A stretch of DNA of 64,000 nt from Aureimonas glaciei (GTDB taxonomy: Bacteria > Pseudomonadota > Alphaproteobacteria > Rhizobiales > Rhizobiaceae): positions 434,345-498,344 of the forward strand of contig NZ_BMJJ01000002.1 of NCBI RefSeq assembly GCF_014643375.1, written 5' to 3'. Numbering within the stretch: position 1 is the stretch's first letter; every line of letters begins with the position of its first letter. A program made the translations under genes and the position numbers. The notes under the pieces are model-generated. The model was not told where the DNA came from and did not search any database. It saw only the letters and a program-made list of their open reading frames with translations. This document shows positions 41,996 to 51,181 of this stretch, piece by piece.

Positions 41996-43627
41996 ATGAA
42001 ACGCTTCGCCGATCTCCTCGACCGCCTCGTCCTCACCCCCTCGCGCAATGGCAAGTTGCGGCTGATGGTGGATTTCTTTGCCGAGGCGCCCGATCCCGAG
42101 CGGGGCTACGGGCTGGCGGCGATCACCGGCGGGCTCGACATCCCCGGCGTCAAGCCGGCGATGCTGCGGGCGCTGATGGCGACGCGCATGGACGAGGTGC
42201 TGTTCGGCTATTCCTACGACTATGTCGGCGATCTCGCCGAGACGATCGCGCTCGCCTGGCCCGAACGGCAGGGCGCCGCGGGCGAGGGCGGCGAGCAACC
42301 GGAGGCCGAGGAGCCCTCGCTGACCGAGATCGTCGAGACGCTGTCGCATGTCTCGCGTGCCGAGGGGCCGAAGCGGGTCGAGGCCTGGCTCGACCGGCTG
42401 GATTCCTCCGGTCGCTATGCGCTGCTGAAGCTCGTCACCGGCGGCCTGCGCATCGGCGTCTCCTCCCGCCTCGCCAAGCAGGCGCTGGCCGATTTCGGGG
42501 CTAAGGACGTCGCCGAGATCGAGGAGCTCTGGCATGGCCTCGAGCCGCCCTACACCACGCTCTTCGCCTGGTTGGAAGATGTCGCGGAAAAACCCGTGTC
42601 GGCGGCGCTCGCCCCGTTCCGGCCGGTGATGCTGTCGCAGCCGCTGGAGGCGCCGGACTATGGGCGCATCGTGGCCGAGGACTATGCCGCGGAATGGAAA
42701 TGGGACGGCATCCGCATCCAGGCGACGCGCGACGGCGGCGTCTGCCGCCTCTACTCACGCACCGGCGACGACATCTCCGGCGCCTTTCCCGATCTCGTCG
42801 AGGCCATGGATTTCGACGGGACACTGGATGGCGAGCTTCTCGTTGCGCGCCCTTCGCGCGAGCCGGGCATTGTCGTCGGCACGTTTTCCGACCTGCAGCA
42901 GCGGCTGAACCGCAAGGCGGTTTCGACGGCGGTGATGAAAAAGCATCCGGTGTTCCTTCGAGCCTACGACCTGCTGCAGGACGGGCCGGAGAACCTTCGC
43001 GCGCTTCCCTTCGCCGAGCGGCGCGCGCGGCTCGAGCGGTTTCTCGATACGCTTGATCCCGCTCGCTTCGACCTCTCGCCGATCGTGCCCTTCGAGGCCT
43101 TCGACGAGCTGGCGGACAAGCGCGCGAACCCGCCGCATCCCGTGATTGAAGGTTTGATGCTGAAGCGCTGGGACTCGGCCTATGTCGCGGGCCGGCCAAA
43201 AGGCCCCTGGTTCAAGTGGAAGAAGGACCCGCATCTCGTCGATGCCGTGCTGATGTATGCCCAGCGCGGTCACGGCAAGCGCTCGAGCTTCTATTCCGAC
43301 TATACGTTCGGCGTCTGGACCGGGCCGGAGGATGCGTTGGAACTGGTGCCGGTCGGCAAGGCCTATTTCGGTTTCACCGACGAGGAGCTGAAGCAGCTCG
43401 ACAGATATGTCCGCGACAACACCATCGAGCGTTTTGGTCCGGTGCGCTCGGTGCGCGCCGAGCCGGACCACGGCCTGGTCCTGGAAGTCGCCTTCGAGGG
43501 CCTCGCCCGCTCCACCCGCCACAAGTCGGGCGTCGCCATGCGCTTTCCCCGGGTGTCGCGCCTGCGTTGGGACAAACCCGCCTTCGAGGCCGACCGGTTG
43601 GAAACGCTGCAGGCGATGCTGGAGTGA
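41996..43627 (+). CDS. ATP-dependent DNA ligase, cisplatin-response type
   Basis: 543 residues. The adenylation motif EWKWDGIR carries the active lysine (KxDG), followed by 'DGELLVARP' (motif III/IV) and 'KGPWFKWKKDPH' (motif V). An N-terminal helical DNA-binding region precedes it and an OB fold follows. Ligases of this class in Alphaproteobacteria are usually neighbours of a helicase and a nuclease of the same repair set; none of those partners is seen in this window. Start ATG at 41996 gives the opening 'KRFADLLDRLVLTPSRNGK'. Confidence 0.87.
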   Translation: MKRFADLLDRLVLTPSRNGKLRLMVDFFAEAPDPERGYGLAAITGGLDIPGVKPAMLRALMATRMDEVLFGYSYDYVGDLAETIALAWPERQGAAGEGGEQPEAEEPSLTEIVETLSHVSRAEGPKRVEAWLDRLDSSGRYALLKLVTGGLRIGVSSRLAKQALADFGAKDVAEIEELWHGLEPPYTTLFAWLEDVAEKPVSAALAPFRPVMLSQPLEAPDYGRIVAEDYAAEWKWDGIRIQATRDGGVCRLYSRTGDDISGAFPDLVEAMDFDGTLDGELLVARPSREPGIVVGTFSDLQQRLNRKAVSTAVMKKHPVFLRAYDLLQDGPENLRALPFAERRARLERFLDTLDPARFDLSPIVPFEAFDELADKRANPPHPVIEGLMLKRWDSAYVAGRPKGPWFKWKKDPHLVDAVLMYAQRGHGKRSSFYSDYTFGVWTGPEDALELVPVGKAYFGFTDEELKQLDRYVRDNTIERFGPVRSVRAEPDHGLVLEVAFEGLARSTRHKSGVAMRFPRVSRLRWDKPAFEADRLETLQAMLE

Positions 43628-43700
43628 GGGGAGGGCGCTTTCGCCACCACGGCAGAATGCGCTATCGCAACGTCTGACGTGCCGGTAAAGCGACGACGTT

Positions 43701-43864
43701 CTTCTTCTCCCCTCCGGGGAGAAGTGCCCGGCAGGGCGATGAGGGGAGCGCCCTCGACGGACCGGCCGCCCCGCGGCTACGCCGCGCCCCTCTCCCGCCT
43801 CGCTCCGCTCGGCACCCTCTCCCCGTTGGGGCGAGGAAGAGCGCCACGTCCGGCACCGACGGCT
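43701..43864 (+). repeat. Hairpin-bearing intergenic repeat, copy 1
   Basis: Begins with an inverted repeat (CTTCTCCC...GGGGAGAAG) and contains 'CCCCGCGGCTACGCCGCG', then 'CTCTCCCCGTTGGGGCGAGG', a second foldback, and ends GGCACCGACGGCT. Copy 2 follows at 43916. Elements of this style are widespread in rhizobial intergenic regions. Confidence 0.8.
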
Positions 43865-43915
43865 GACGGCTTTGCCCGCTATGGCCACTGAAGACCCGGC
43901 AAGAGGCCAAAGCTG

Positions 43916-44080
43916 CTTCTTCTCCCCGCCGGGGAGAAGTGCCCGGCAGGGCGATGAGGGGGAGCGCCATCACCGGATCGGTCGCCCCGCGGCTTCGCCG
44001 CGCCCCTCTCCCGCCTCGCTGCGCTCGGCACCCTCTCCCCGTTGGGGCGAGGAAGGGCGCCATATTCGGCACCGACGGCT
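43916..44080 (+). repeat. Hairpin-bearing intergenic repeat, copy 2
   Basis: Same order of blocks as copy 1: the foldback (CTTCTCCCCGCCGGGGAGAAG truncated here to its arms), a shared GTGCCCGGCAGGGCGATGAG block, the GCGG...CCGC block, CTCTCCCCGTTGGGG and GGCACCGACGGCT. It differs from copy 1 by scattered substitutions, notably in the block after GAGCGCC. Confidence 0.8.
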
Positions 44081-44216
44081 TTCCGATATTCAGGCTTTAG
44101 AAGTCCCACGCCGCGCTGCTGACAAACCAAAAGCCGACCGCGCGCGAAAAGACCCGCCTTGCCCTTGCCCGCATCTCCGCCTACCTCCGGGGCCATAGAA
44201 GAACCGGGAACCCCAA

Positions 44217-44486
44217 ATGTCCGATCGCGTCTCGAATTTCCTCGGCGGCTCGCCGCTGTCGGTGATCGTCAAGCTGGTGCTCCTGTCGATCGTCGTCGGG
44301 CTGATCCTGTCCTGGCTCGACTGGAGCCCGCGCGAGATCCTTTTCTGGATCACCGACTTCTTCAACTGGCTCTGGTACTCGCTGTTCGGCTCGCTCGACC
44401 GGGCAGTGGACTATTTCATCCTCGGCGCGGTGATCGTCATCCCGCTGTTCCTGCTCTCCCGGCTGATGAAGATCGGCCGGCGCTGA
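44217..44486 (+). CDS. DUF6460 small membrane protein
   Basis: 89 residues with two to three hydrophobic helices ('LSVIVKLVLLSIVVGLILSW', then 'ILFWITDFFNWLWYSLFG' and 'YFILGAVIVIPLFLLSRL'). This matches the size and layout of the DUF6460 family common in Rhizobiales. The function is unknown. ATG at 44217; its stop lies 7 bases from the convergent gene at 44493. Confidence 0.75.
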   Translation: MSDRVSNFLGGSPLSVIVKLVLLSIVVGLILSWLDWSPREILFWITDFFNWLWYSLFGSLDRAVDYFILGAVIVIPLFLLSRLMKIGRR

Positions 44487-44492
44487 AGCAGG

Positions 44493-45239
44493 TCAGCGCG
44501 GCGGGGATAGCGGGTCGAAGTCGAGGCCGTTGCCGACCTCCTCGAGGCTGAGGCGCCGGCCCGGACGGAATGCCTTCGACGTTCTCTTCATCTTGTCGCT
44601 GTCGGCCATGCCCGTCCCGATCTCCATCCGGCCGGTCGCGTAGTTGGCGCTGACCTCGGTCATCTCGCCGCTGTTGCGCATGACGCTCGACCGGTCGAAG
44701 CCGATCAGCTCGAAGCGGTCGTCGCGCCAGCGGAATGTCGGCTTGGAACGATGCATCTCCCAGCTTCCCGCCGAGGCGAAGAAGGAGAGCTCGACGCTGA
44801 AGGCCCCCCGCGCCAAGGCGAGGCCGTCGTCATAGGCGTCGTCGACATTGGACTGCTCGCGGCGCGGGATCAGCGTGTGGTTCTCGAGCACGAGCCGGTA
44901 GCCGCCGCTGGGCACGGCGAAGGCGGCACCGAGGATGCGGGGATTGGTGTCCATCGGCTCCGGCGACCATTCCTCTTTGACGAAATTGGCGGGGTCGGTC
45001 CCGTGCAGGACGAAGACGACATCGTCCAGACCGTCCTTGTCGAGGTCGCCCTGCGCTTCGGATTCCAGCATCCAGCCGTCCGGGACGAAACCGGCAGCGG
45101 TGTCGGCCGAGGCGGACAGTCGCGGATAGTGGGCCGGGGGGATCTCGCCGTCCTCGGTCACGGCCTGCGGCACCGCCATCAGCGACCCCAGGCCGGCCAA
45201 AGCGAAGACGACGCGGCGTGAGGAGAGGCACGGGATCAT
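44493..45239 (-). CDS. Exported hypothetical protein with FG-GAP/EF-like Asp loop
   Basis: 248 residues with a signal peptide (about 1-27, 'FALAGLGSLMAVPQAV'). The segment 'EAQGDLDKDGLDDVVFV' is a calcium-binding-like DxDxDG loop as seen in VCBS/FG-GAP repeats and in several periplasmic hypotheticals. The rest is beta-rich, with 'SWEMHRSKPTFRWRDDRFEL'. Likely a soluble periplasmic protein; no known pathway. Convergent with the DUF6460 gene. Confidence 0.7.
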   Translation of the reverse strand: MIPCLSSRRVVFALAGLGSLMAVPQAVTEDGEIPPAHYPRLSASADTAAGFVPDGWMLESEAQGDLDKDGLDDVVFVLHGTDPANFVKEEWSPEPMDTNPRILGAAFAVPSGGYRLVLENHTLIPRREQSNVDDAYDDGLALARGAFSVELSFFASAGSWEMHRSKPTFRWRDDRFELIGFDRSSVMRNSGEMTEVSANYATGRMEIGTGMADSDKMKRTSKAFRPGRRLSLEEVGNGLDFDPLSPPR

Positions 45240-45357
45240 CGAAGGCTCCTTCCGCCCGGGGCGCCGCGGCTTGCTGGTGAGCGGCCAGAATTGCAGGTCC
45301 CGCCGCAGCCGTCGAGTCCGGCGACCGTGCCCCGCCGAGACGGTCCTGGGCGGTGTG

Positions 45358-46263
45358 TCAGGCGAACTCTGCCGCCACCCGGTGGAGGATCGTGTGCCGG
45401 CGGGCCAGGCTCTCTATGTCCCGGGAATAGCCGCCGCCGATGACGCCGGCGACCGGAATGCCGCGGTCGCGGAAGAAGCCGAGGACGCGGCGGTCGCGTT
45501 CGGCAAGGCCGGCATCGCTGAGACAGAGCCGCCCCAGCCGGTCGTCTGCATGCGGGTCGACGCCGGCATTGTAGAAGACGATGTCGGGGGCAGCCTCGTG
45601 CAGCGCGGTTTCCAGCGCGAAGGGCAGGACCGCGAGATAGGCGTCGTCGCCGGTCTTGTCGGGCAGCGGGATGTCGAGGTCGGAGGGTGGCTTCACCGCG
45701 GGATAGTTGTTCTCGCCGTGGATCGACAGGGTGAAGACGCGGGGCTCGCCGGCAAAGATCAGCGCCGTGCCGTCGCCCTGGTGGACGTCGCAGTCGAAGA
45801 CAAGGACGCGTCGCACGAGGCCTTCGGCGAGCAGCGCATGGGCGGCCACCGCGACGTCGTTGAACACCGAGAAGCCCGCGCCGCCGTCGCGAGCCGCATG
45901 ATGGCTGCCGCCGGCCGTGTTGCAGGCGAGGCCCCGCTCGAGCGCGAGACGCGCCGTCAGCACAGTGCCGCCCGTCGCGCAGCGTGACCGCAGGGCGACG
46001 GCGGCATCCACGGCAAAGCCGATCGTCTTCTCGGCCGCTGCGGACACCGTCTGGGTCAGGACCGCGTCCACATAGGCCGGCGCATGCGCCAGGCGCAGCC
46101 AGTCCGCCGTCGCGGGTTCGGGCACCTGGTAGCCGCCGGCCGCGACCAGCCCGTCCTCGACGAGGATCTCCGCCAGGCGCGAGAACTTCGCCATGGGAAA
46201 CCGGTGTTTCGGATCGAAGCGGGCGTCGAAGGCGGAATGGTGGACGATGGCAAGGCTCATCAT
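45358..46263 (-). CDS. Histone deacetylase-family metal-dependent deacetylase
   Basis: 301 residues from the ATG at 46263. Zinc-dependent deacetylase motifs include 'AGGSHHAARDGGAGFSVFND' (His-His pair), 'VFDCDVHQGDGTA' (metal-ligand Asp and His) and 'DIVFYNAGVDPHADDRLG' (second Asp and the tail). Bacterial members act on acetylpolyamines, acetoin-related or other acyl amides. It is divergent from the MATE gene. Substrate not inferable. Confidence 0.88.
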   Translation of the reverse strand: MMSLAIVHHSAFDARFDPKHRFPMAKFSRLAEILVEDGLVAAGGYQVPEPATADWLRLAHAPAYVDAVLTQTVSAAAEKTIGFAVDAAVALRSRCATGGTVLTARLALERGLACNTAGGSHHAARDGGAGFSVFNDVAVAAHALLAEGLVRRVLVFDCDVHQGDGTALIFAGEPRVFTLSIHGENNYPAVKPPSDLDIPLPDKTGDDAYLAVLPFALETALHEAAPDIVFYNAGVDPHADDRLGRLCLSDAGLAERDRRVLGFFRDRGIPVAGVIGGGYSRDIESLARRHTILHRVAAEFA

Positions 46264-46453
46264 CGGCAGATAAGGCAAGGGCGCACCGAGGTCATCACCG
46301 CGCGGCGCGATCCCTGCGTTCCCGCGTCTTTTCCTGCCGATGTGTCGCAGGACCCGATCCGGCGGCCCTCGACCCCGCGTGAGCCGGACGCTTGCGCGGC
46401 GAGGGCGAAGATGGCACGCCACGGGCTCGGGCGATACGCAAGAGAATCTGACG

Positions 46454-47818
46454 ATGAGTGCGAGCAATGCCGGGGCGCAGGCGCCCGTGTCGCGTCCGTT
46501 TGCGGTGACGCACCGCGCCGTGCTCGCCATCACTTTGCCGATGACGCTCGCCTTCCTGACGACGCCGCTGCTCGGCCTCACCGACATCGCCGTCGCCGGG
46601 CGGCTCGGCGACCCCTCGGCGCTGGCTGGCCTCGTCGTCGGCGCGCTGATCTTCGACTTCGCCTTCTCGACCTTCAACTTCATCCGCTCGGGCACGACGG
46701 GCCTCACGGCGCAGGCTTTTGGCGCCGAGGACGGCACCGAGATGCAGGCGGTGTTCTGGCGCGCGGTGATCCTCGCGCTCGGCATCGGCGCCGCCCTGAT
46801 CCTGCTCGAGCCGGTGATCTCGGTGCTGGGGCTCCTCGCCATCGCCCCGGATGCGGACGTCGCCCGGGCGACGCGGACCTATCTGTTCTGGCGGATGTTC
46901 TCGGCGCCCTTCGCCCTCATCAACTATGCGCTGCTCGGCTATGTCCTCGGGCGCGGGCAGGGGACGCTCGGCCTCGTGCTGCAGGTCGTCATCAACGGCG
47001 CCAATATCGGCCTCTCCATCCTCTTCGGCTACGTCATGCAGGGCGGCATCGCCGGCATCGCGCTCGGCACCGTGTCGGGCGAGGCGATCGGGGCGATCGT
47101 CGGGCTCGCCGTCGTCATGCGCGGCTTTCCCGCCGACGAGCGTCCGAGCCGGCGTCGCATCCTCGACCGCGCCGGTTTCGTCCGGATGATCGCGCTGAAC
47201 CGCGACATCATGATCCGCTCCTTCTGCCTCCTCGGCGGCTACATGCTGTTCACCCGCCTCGGCGCCTCGCTCGGCGCGCTGACGCTGGCGGCCAACGGCG
47301 TCCTCCTCAACCTGTTCATGATCGGCGGCTATTTCCTCGACGGTGTGGCGACGGCGTCGGAGCAACTCGTCGGCCGCGCCGTCGGCGCCTTCTGGCGGCC
47401 GGCCTTCGACCGGGCGGTCAAACTGACGACGCTCTGGGCGCTCGGCCTGTCCGGCGTCCTGACGCTCGCCTTCTTCCTCGCCGGCAACGGCTTCGTCGAC
47501 CTCCTGACCACCGACGCCGCCGTGCGGGCGACAGCGCGGCCCTATGTCGTCTGGGCCGCGGTCTCGGTGCTCGCCGGCGCGCTCGCCTTCGTCATGGACG
47601 GCATCTTCATCGGCGCCACCTGGTCGCGGGCGATGCGCGACATGATGATCCTGTCGACGCTGCTGTTTGCGGGGCTGGCCTATGCGCTGGTGCCGATCCT
47701 CGGCAATCACGGCCTGTGGCTGGCCTTCGACCTTTTCCTGGGGCTGCGCGGCCTGACCTTGCTGGCCATCCTGCCATCGCGCCGACGTCAGACCTTTCAG
47801 CGCTTCGCGCCGGCCTGA
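46454..47818 (+). CDS. MATE-family multidrug efflux protein
   Basis: 454 residues from the ATG at 46454. Twelve hydrophobic helices are visible, the first preceded by 'HRAVLAITLPMTLAFLTTPL', and the internal repeat of the family shows in the two halves. This H+/Na+-coupled antiporter exports cationic drugs or metabolites across the inner membrane. It ends 3 bases from the convergent pyrD gene. The in-frame upstream start at 46340 adds a non-hydrophobic leader and is not preferred. Confidence 0.88.
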   Translation: MSASNAGAQAPVSRPFAVTHRAVLAITLPMTLAFLTTPLLGLTDIAVAGRLGDPSALAGLVVGALIFDFAFSTFNFIRSGTTGLTAQAFGAEDGTEMQAVFWRAVILALGIGAALILLEPVISVLGLLAIAPDADVARATRTYLFWRMFSAPFALINYALLGYVLGRGQGTLGLVLQVVINGANIGLSILFGYVMQGGIAGIALGTVSGEAIGAIVGLAVVMRGFPADERPSRRRILDRAGFVRMIALNRDIMIRSFCLLGGYMLFTRLGASLGALTLAANGVLLNLFMIGGYFLDGVATASEQLVGRAVGAFWRPAFDRAVKLTTLWALGLSGVLTLAFFLAGNGFVDLLTTDAAVRATARPYVVWAAVSVLAGALAFVMDGIFIGATWSRAMRDMMILSTLLFAGLAYALVPILGNHGLWLAFDLFLGLRGLTLLAILPSRRRQTFQRFAPA

Positions 47819-47820
47819 AC

Positions 47821-48921
47821 TCAGTCGCCCGGGCCGGCGGCGATGAACTCGTCGATGCGGCGGTCACGGACGTCGTTGATGTGGCCGATGCCGTTGAGGT
47901 CCATGAAATGGCTCATGCCCTTCAGGATTTTTGTCGGCAGGCGCGGCCCGCCGTAGACGAGGCCGGTGTAGAGCTGCACGAGATCGGCACCGGCCTCGAT
48001 CTTGGCGATCGCCGCCTTGGCGCTGTCGACGCCGCCGACGCCGATCAGCGCCATGTCCGGGCCGAGCGCGCGGCGAAAGGCGGCCAGCACGTAGGTCGAG
48101 CGCTGCCAGAGCGGGCGGCCCGAAAGGCCACCGGCCTCGTTGCGGTGTTCCAGCGTCGTCGTGAGGCCGGCGCGCGAAAGCGTGGTGTTGGAGACGATCA
48201 GCCCGTCGATGCCGTGGCGGGCGACGGCACGGGCGATCTCGGCGATGTCCTCGCGCTGCAGATCGGGCGCGACCTTCAGGAAGACCGGCTTGCGCGCCGA
48301 GGCGGTGAGGGCGGCAAAGCCGTTGCGCGCGGCGATGACAGAATCCAGCAGCCGGTCGAGATCCTCGCCGGTCTGAAGGGTTCTCAGGCCCGGCGTGTTC
48401 GGCGAGGAGATGTTGACGGTGAGATAGCTCGCCACCGGCTCGAAGCGGTTGATGCCGTCGACATAGTCCTTGATGCGGTCGGGCGACTCCTTGTTGGCGC
48501 CGATGTTGACGCCGACGATGCCGGCCTTGCGCGCCCGCGCCTGCAGCCGCTCGAAAGTATCGGCATGGCCGTCATTGTTGAAACCGAGCCGGTTGATGAC
48601 GCCGCCGGCCTTCGGCAGCCGAAAGATCCGCGGCTTCTCGTTGCCGGCCTGCGGCAGCGGCGTGACCGTGCCGACCTCGACGAAGCCGAAGCCGAGCCGC
48701 AGCATCGCGTCCGGCACTTCGCCGTTCTTGTCGTAGCCGGCGGCCAGGCCGAGCGGGTTGGGGAAGAAGATCCCCGCCACCTTCACGCGCAGCCGCGCAT
48801 CGACGGGGATGTCGACGCGCGGGATGACGCCGTTGCGCAGCGCCGCGATCGACAGGGCATGCGCCTTCTCGGCGTCGAGCCGGAACAACAGCGGGCGCGC
48901 CAGCCCGTAGAGGCTTTTCAT
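47821..48921 (-). CDS. pyrD: Dihydroorotate dehydrogenase (quinone), class 2
   Basis: 366 residues. FMN-dependent step of pyrimidine biosynthesis at the inner membrane. Motifs: GYDKNGEV, 'LTVNISSPNTPGL' with the class 2 catalytic Ser, 'FLKVAPDLQREDIAEIA', 'IVSNTTLSR' and 'IGVGGVDSAKAA'. The short amphipathic N-terminal segment 'KSLYGLARPLLFRLDAEKAH' is the membrane-associating part of class 2 enzymes. Its ATG overlaps the stop of the DUF952 gene (ATGA), a pairing common in Rhizobiales. Confidence 0.95.
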   Translation of the reverse strand: MKSLYGLARPLLFRLDAEKAHALSIAALRNGVIPRVDIPVDARLRVKVAGIFFPNPLGLAAGYDKNGEVPDAMLRLGFGFVEVGTVTPLPQAGNEKPRIFRLPKAGGVINRLGFNNDGHADTFERLQARARKAGIVGVNIGANKESPDRIKDYVDGINRFEPVASYLTVNISSPNTPGLRTLQTGEDLDRLLDSVIAARNGFAALTASARKPVFLKVAPDLQREDIAEIARAVARHGIDGLIVSNTTLSRAGLTTTLEHRNEAGGLSGRPLWQRSTYVLAAFRRALGPDMALIGVGGVDSAKAAIAKIEAGADLVQLYTGLVYGGPRLPTKILKGMSHFMDLNGIGHINDVRDRRIDEFIAAGPGD

Positions 48922-49265
48922 CGAATGCTGGCCGGGAACACGTGATAGCCGGCCGCATCCACGGGCAGCGCCTCGACGAAGAGCACCGCGTCCATCGGCA
49001 GCGTCCCGTAGAGATGCGGGAAGAGCTGGCCGCCGCGCGAGGGCTCCCACTTCAGCCCGTCGCCGAGCCGGTCGGGATCGATGCCGATCAAAAGCAGGTC
49101 GGTCTGGCCGCCGAAATGGCGGCTCGCCGTCTCGCGCACCTGCTTGGCGGTGGAGAAGTGGATGAAGCCGTCGGCAAGGTCCACCGGCGCGCCGTCGAAC
49201 CGGCCCGCCGCCTCGGCCGCGCGCCACAGCGCCTGCGGCGCGATCTTGTAGATGGGATCTGTCAT
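48918..49265 (-). CDS. DUF952 domain protein
   Basis: 115 residues: 'IYKIAPQALWRAAEAAGRF', then 'LADGFIHFSTAKQVRETA' and 'WEPSRGGQLFPHLYG', the recognisable DUF952 pattern. It is the first gene of a two-gene operon with pyrD and overlaps it by ATGA. The family's enzymatic role is not established; the conserved His and Ser of FIHFST suggest a nucleotide or ADP-ribose-like pocket, which is inference. Confidence 0.87.
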   Translation of the reverse strand: MTDPIYKIAPQALWRAAEAAGRFDGAPVDLADGFIHFSTAKQVRETASRHFGGQTDLLLIGIDPDRLGDGLKWEPSRGGQLFPHLYGTLPMDAVLFVEALPVDAAGYHVFPASIR

Positions 49266-49440
49266 GGCTGTCTGCGTTGCCTGAGAGGGGTGAAAAGGTC
49301 AATCGCGGCATTGTCGCCGAATTTGCATCATAAGGGGATCATGTCCGGGGGATAGTCACATCCCCTTGTGGAACGCCCCGTCCGATGGTCACTGAGATCG
49401 TCTCGGGGCGGACAGTCCCGACGTCCGTGGAGAGCGCCCG

Positions 49441-49869
49441 ATGAAGATCCTGATCCTTGCCGCCGCCGCCGGCTGTGCCCTCGCCGGGAGCCCCGCGGCC
49501 GCCCAGAGCCTGATGCCGTCGAGCTCCGTCGGCCGTTACGAGATGCAGCCGATCGAGGGCGGCGTCGCCCGCCTCGACACCCAGACCGGCGAGGTCAGTC
49601 TCTGCCATGTCGACGGCGCCACCCTGCGCTGCCAGCCGAGCGAGGAGGAGCGCGCCCGGCTGGAAGAGCGCATCCGCGAACTCTCCGCCGGCCGCCCCGA
49701 TCCGGGTCCGCAGGCGACCGTGGCGCCGCCGCCGCCCGCGGCGAGCGATGACGCCGAAGTCGACAAGGCGATCGAGCAGATGAAGAAGATTTTTCGCGCC
49801 TTCCGCGACATCACCCGCGAATTCGACGAGCAGCCGACGACGCCCGCCCCGGCGCCTGACCGGACCTAA
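49441..49869 (+). CDS. Exported hypothetical protein
   Basis: 142 residues with a clear signal peptide (about 1-21, ending SPAAAQS) followed by a short conserved-looking core 'GRYEMQPIEGGVARLDTQTG' and 'VSLCHVDGATLRCQPS', then a Glu/Arg-rich helix and a Pro-rich tail. Two cysteines may pair in the periplasm. No family recognised beyond similar small hypotheticals. Confidence 0.72.
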   Translation: MKILILAAAAGCALAGSPAAAQSLMPSSSVGRYEMQPIEGGVARLDTQTGEVSLCHVDGATLRCQPSEEERARLEERIRELSAGRPDPGPQATVAPPPPAASDDAEVDKAIEQMKKIFRAFRDITREFDEQPTTPAPAPDRT

Positions 49870-49988
49870 AGCTCGGCGCGGCCGGCGTGACAAGCCGCGG
49901 ACGGCGCCGTGACCGCTCCGCCAACGCCTTGGGCGGTGAGGGACGGCGGCCCTTCCTCTGTCCGAAGCCGGTGCCTTTTGAAGGCTCT

Positions 49989-51020
49989 TCAGGTGTAGAG
50001 CGGCGGCGCCTGCCATTGTTCCGGGCCGTGCGGAAGAAGCGCCGTCATCCGGCGGCGCAGGAATTCCTCCATCGCGCCGATCGAGCGGATGCCCGTCGCC
50101 GAGGGAAACCCCTGGAAGACGTGGCAGCCGCCGGCCAGCAGCGACAGTTCCGCCTCGTTGCCGCCAGCCAGCCAGCGGCTGGCCATGAACAGCGTGTCGT
50201 CGATCAGAAGGTCGCACGTGCCGCAGGTGAAGAAGGCGGGCGGCAGGCCGTGCAGCGCGGCGTAGAGCGGCGAGACCTCGGCCGAGCGCGGATCGAGCCC
50301 CACCGGCAGGAAGTGGTCGACGAAGGTCGCGACATCCTCGGTGTTCAGCACCAATCGCTCCGCGCCGAAGCGGCGGACGCTCGGGGTCAGCGACAGGTCG
50401 TAGCAACCGGCATTCAGGTTGGCGGCGTGGAAGGGCGTCAGGCCATGCCGGTCGCGCAGCCGCAGGAGGGTGAGGGCGGCGAGGTGGGCGCCGGCCGATT
50501 CGCCGCCGATGGCGAGGAAGTCGCCGGGCAGGACGCCCTCTGGATCGGTCAGCCTGCCCTCGATCAGCGCCAGGGCCGCGTCCTCGCAGTCGTCCGGCCC
50601 CGCCGGGAAGACGTTTTCGGGCGCCAGGCGGTAGTCCACCGAGGCGACGACGAGGCCGGTGCGGTCGGCGATGTGGCGCAGAAACGGGTCGCCCTCCGCC
50701 GCCGTACCGAACACCCAGCCGCCGCCGTGGAAATGCAGGAAGGTCCCCGCCGCCTCCCGCCCCTCCGGACGCAGGATCCTGACCGGAATGGCATGGCCGT
50801 CGCGCGCCGCGACCCAGACGAGCGTGGCGTGCGGGTCGGGGGGCGCGAGCGGAAACGTGCCGCGACCCAGCCGCCGCGCCTCGCGAACGGTTTCGAGCGG
50901 CAGCGACCAGGGGCTCGGCCGCGCCTTCTGCAGGGCGATGATGTCGGCGTTCATCGCCACCAGCTCCGGCTCGGCATTGTGGGGATCGAAGACACCGGGG
51001 TCGATGACGAGGGCGGTCAT
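49989..51020 (-). CDS. Alpha/beta hydrolase, hormone-sensitive-lipase type
   Basis: 343 residues. The HSL-family oxyanion motif FHGGGWVFG is followed by the nucleophile motif AIGGESAGAH; the acid lies near 'CDLLIDDTLF' and the catalytic His in 'GGCHVFQGFPS'. It is a cytoplasmic esterase of the carboxylesterase type (no signal peptide visible). Neighbours (an exported protein and YjbQ) are unrelated. The physiological ester is unknown. Confidence 0.88.
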   Translation of the reverse strand: MTALVIDPGVFDPHNAEPELVAMNADIIALQKARPSPWSLPLETVREARRLGRGTFPLAPPDPHATLVWVAARDGHAIPVRILRPEGREAAGTFLHFHGGGWVFGTAAEGDPFLRHIADRTGLVVASVDYRLAPENVFPAGPDDCEDAALALIEGRLTDPEGVLPGDFLAIGGESAGAHLAALTLLRLRDRHGLTPFHAANLNAGCYDLSLTPSVRRFGAERLVLNTEDVATFVDHFLPVGLDPRSAEVSPLYAALHGLPPAFFTCGTCDLLIDDTLFMASRWLAGGNEAELSLLAGGCHVFQGFPSATGIRSIGAMEEFLRRRMTALLPHGPEQWQAPPLYT

Positions 51021-51181
51021 TCAGAAGATCCTTTCGCCGAAGACGTGGCGGGACCGCCATCGCGGCCACACTCTCGATCCTGGAGCGGAATTGTGGAAGG
51101 AGGATGGGCAGGCGCTGCGCCCGTCCGTGCCGGCCCGGCCGGGCGCCGCCGCCGGACGGGCAGACGAAAGGATCTTTGCCG

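Larger units (their letters stand above)
43628..44216. other. 589-base non-coding region with two repeat copies
   Basis: Contains no gene with coding character; open frames here are reads across repeat units. It is occupied by two ~165-base copies of a hairpin-rich repeat (43701-43864 and 43916-44080), separated by about 50 bases, and ends at the start of the DUF6460 gene. Confidence 0.7.

Noticed and set aside
46295-47710. 471-codon minus-strand frame opposite MATE
   Set aside because: Glu/Arg/Asp-rich shadow of a membrane-protein gene; the plus strand shows helices and family pattern.
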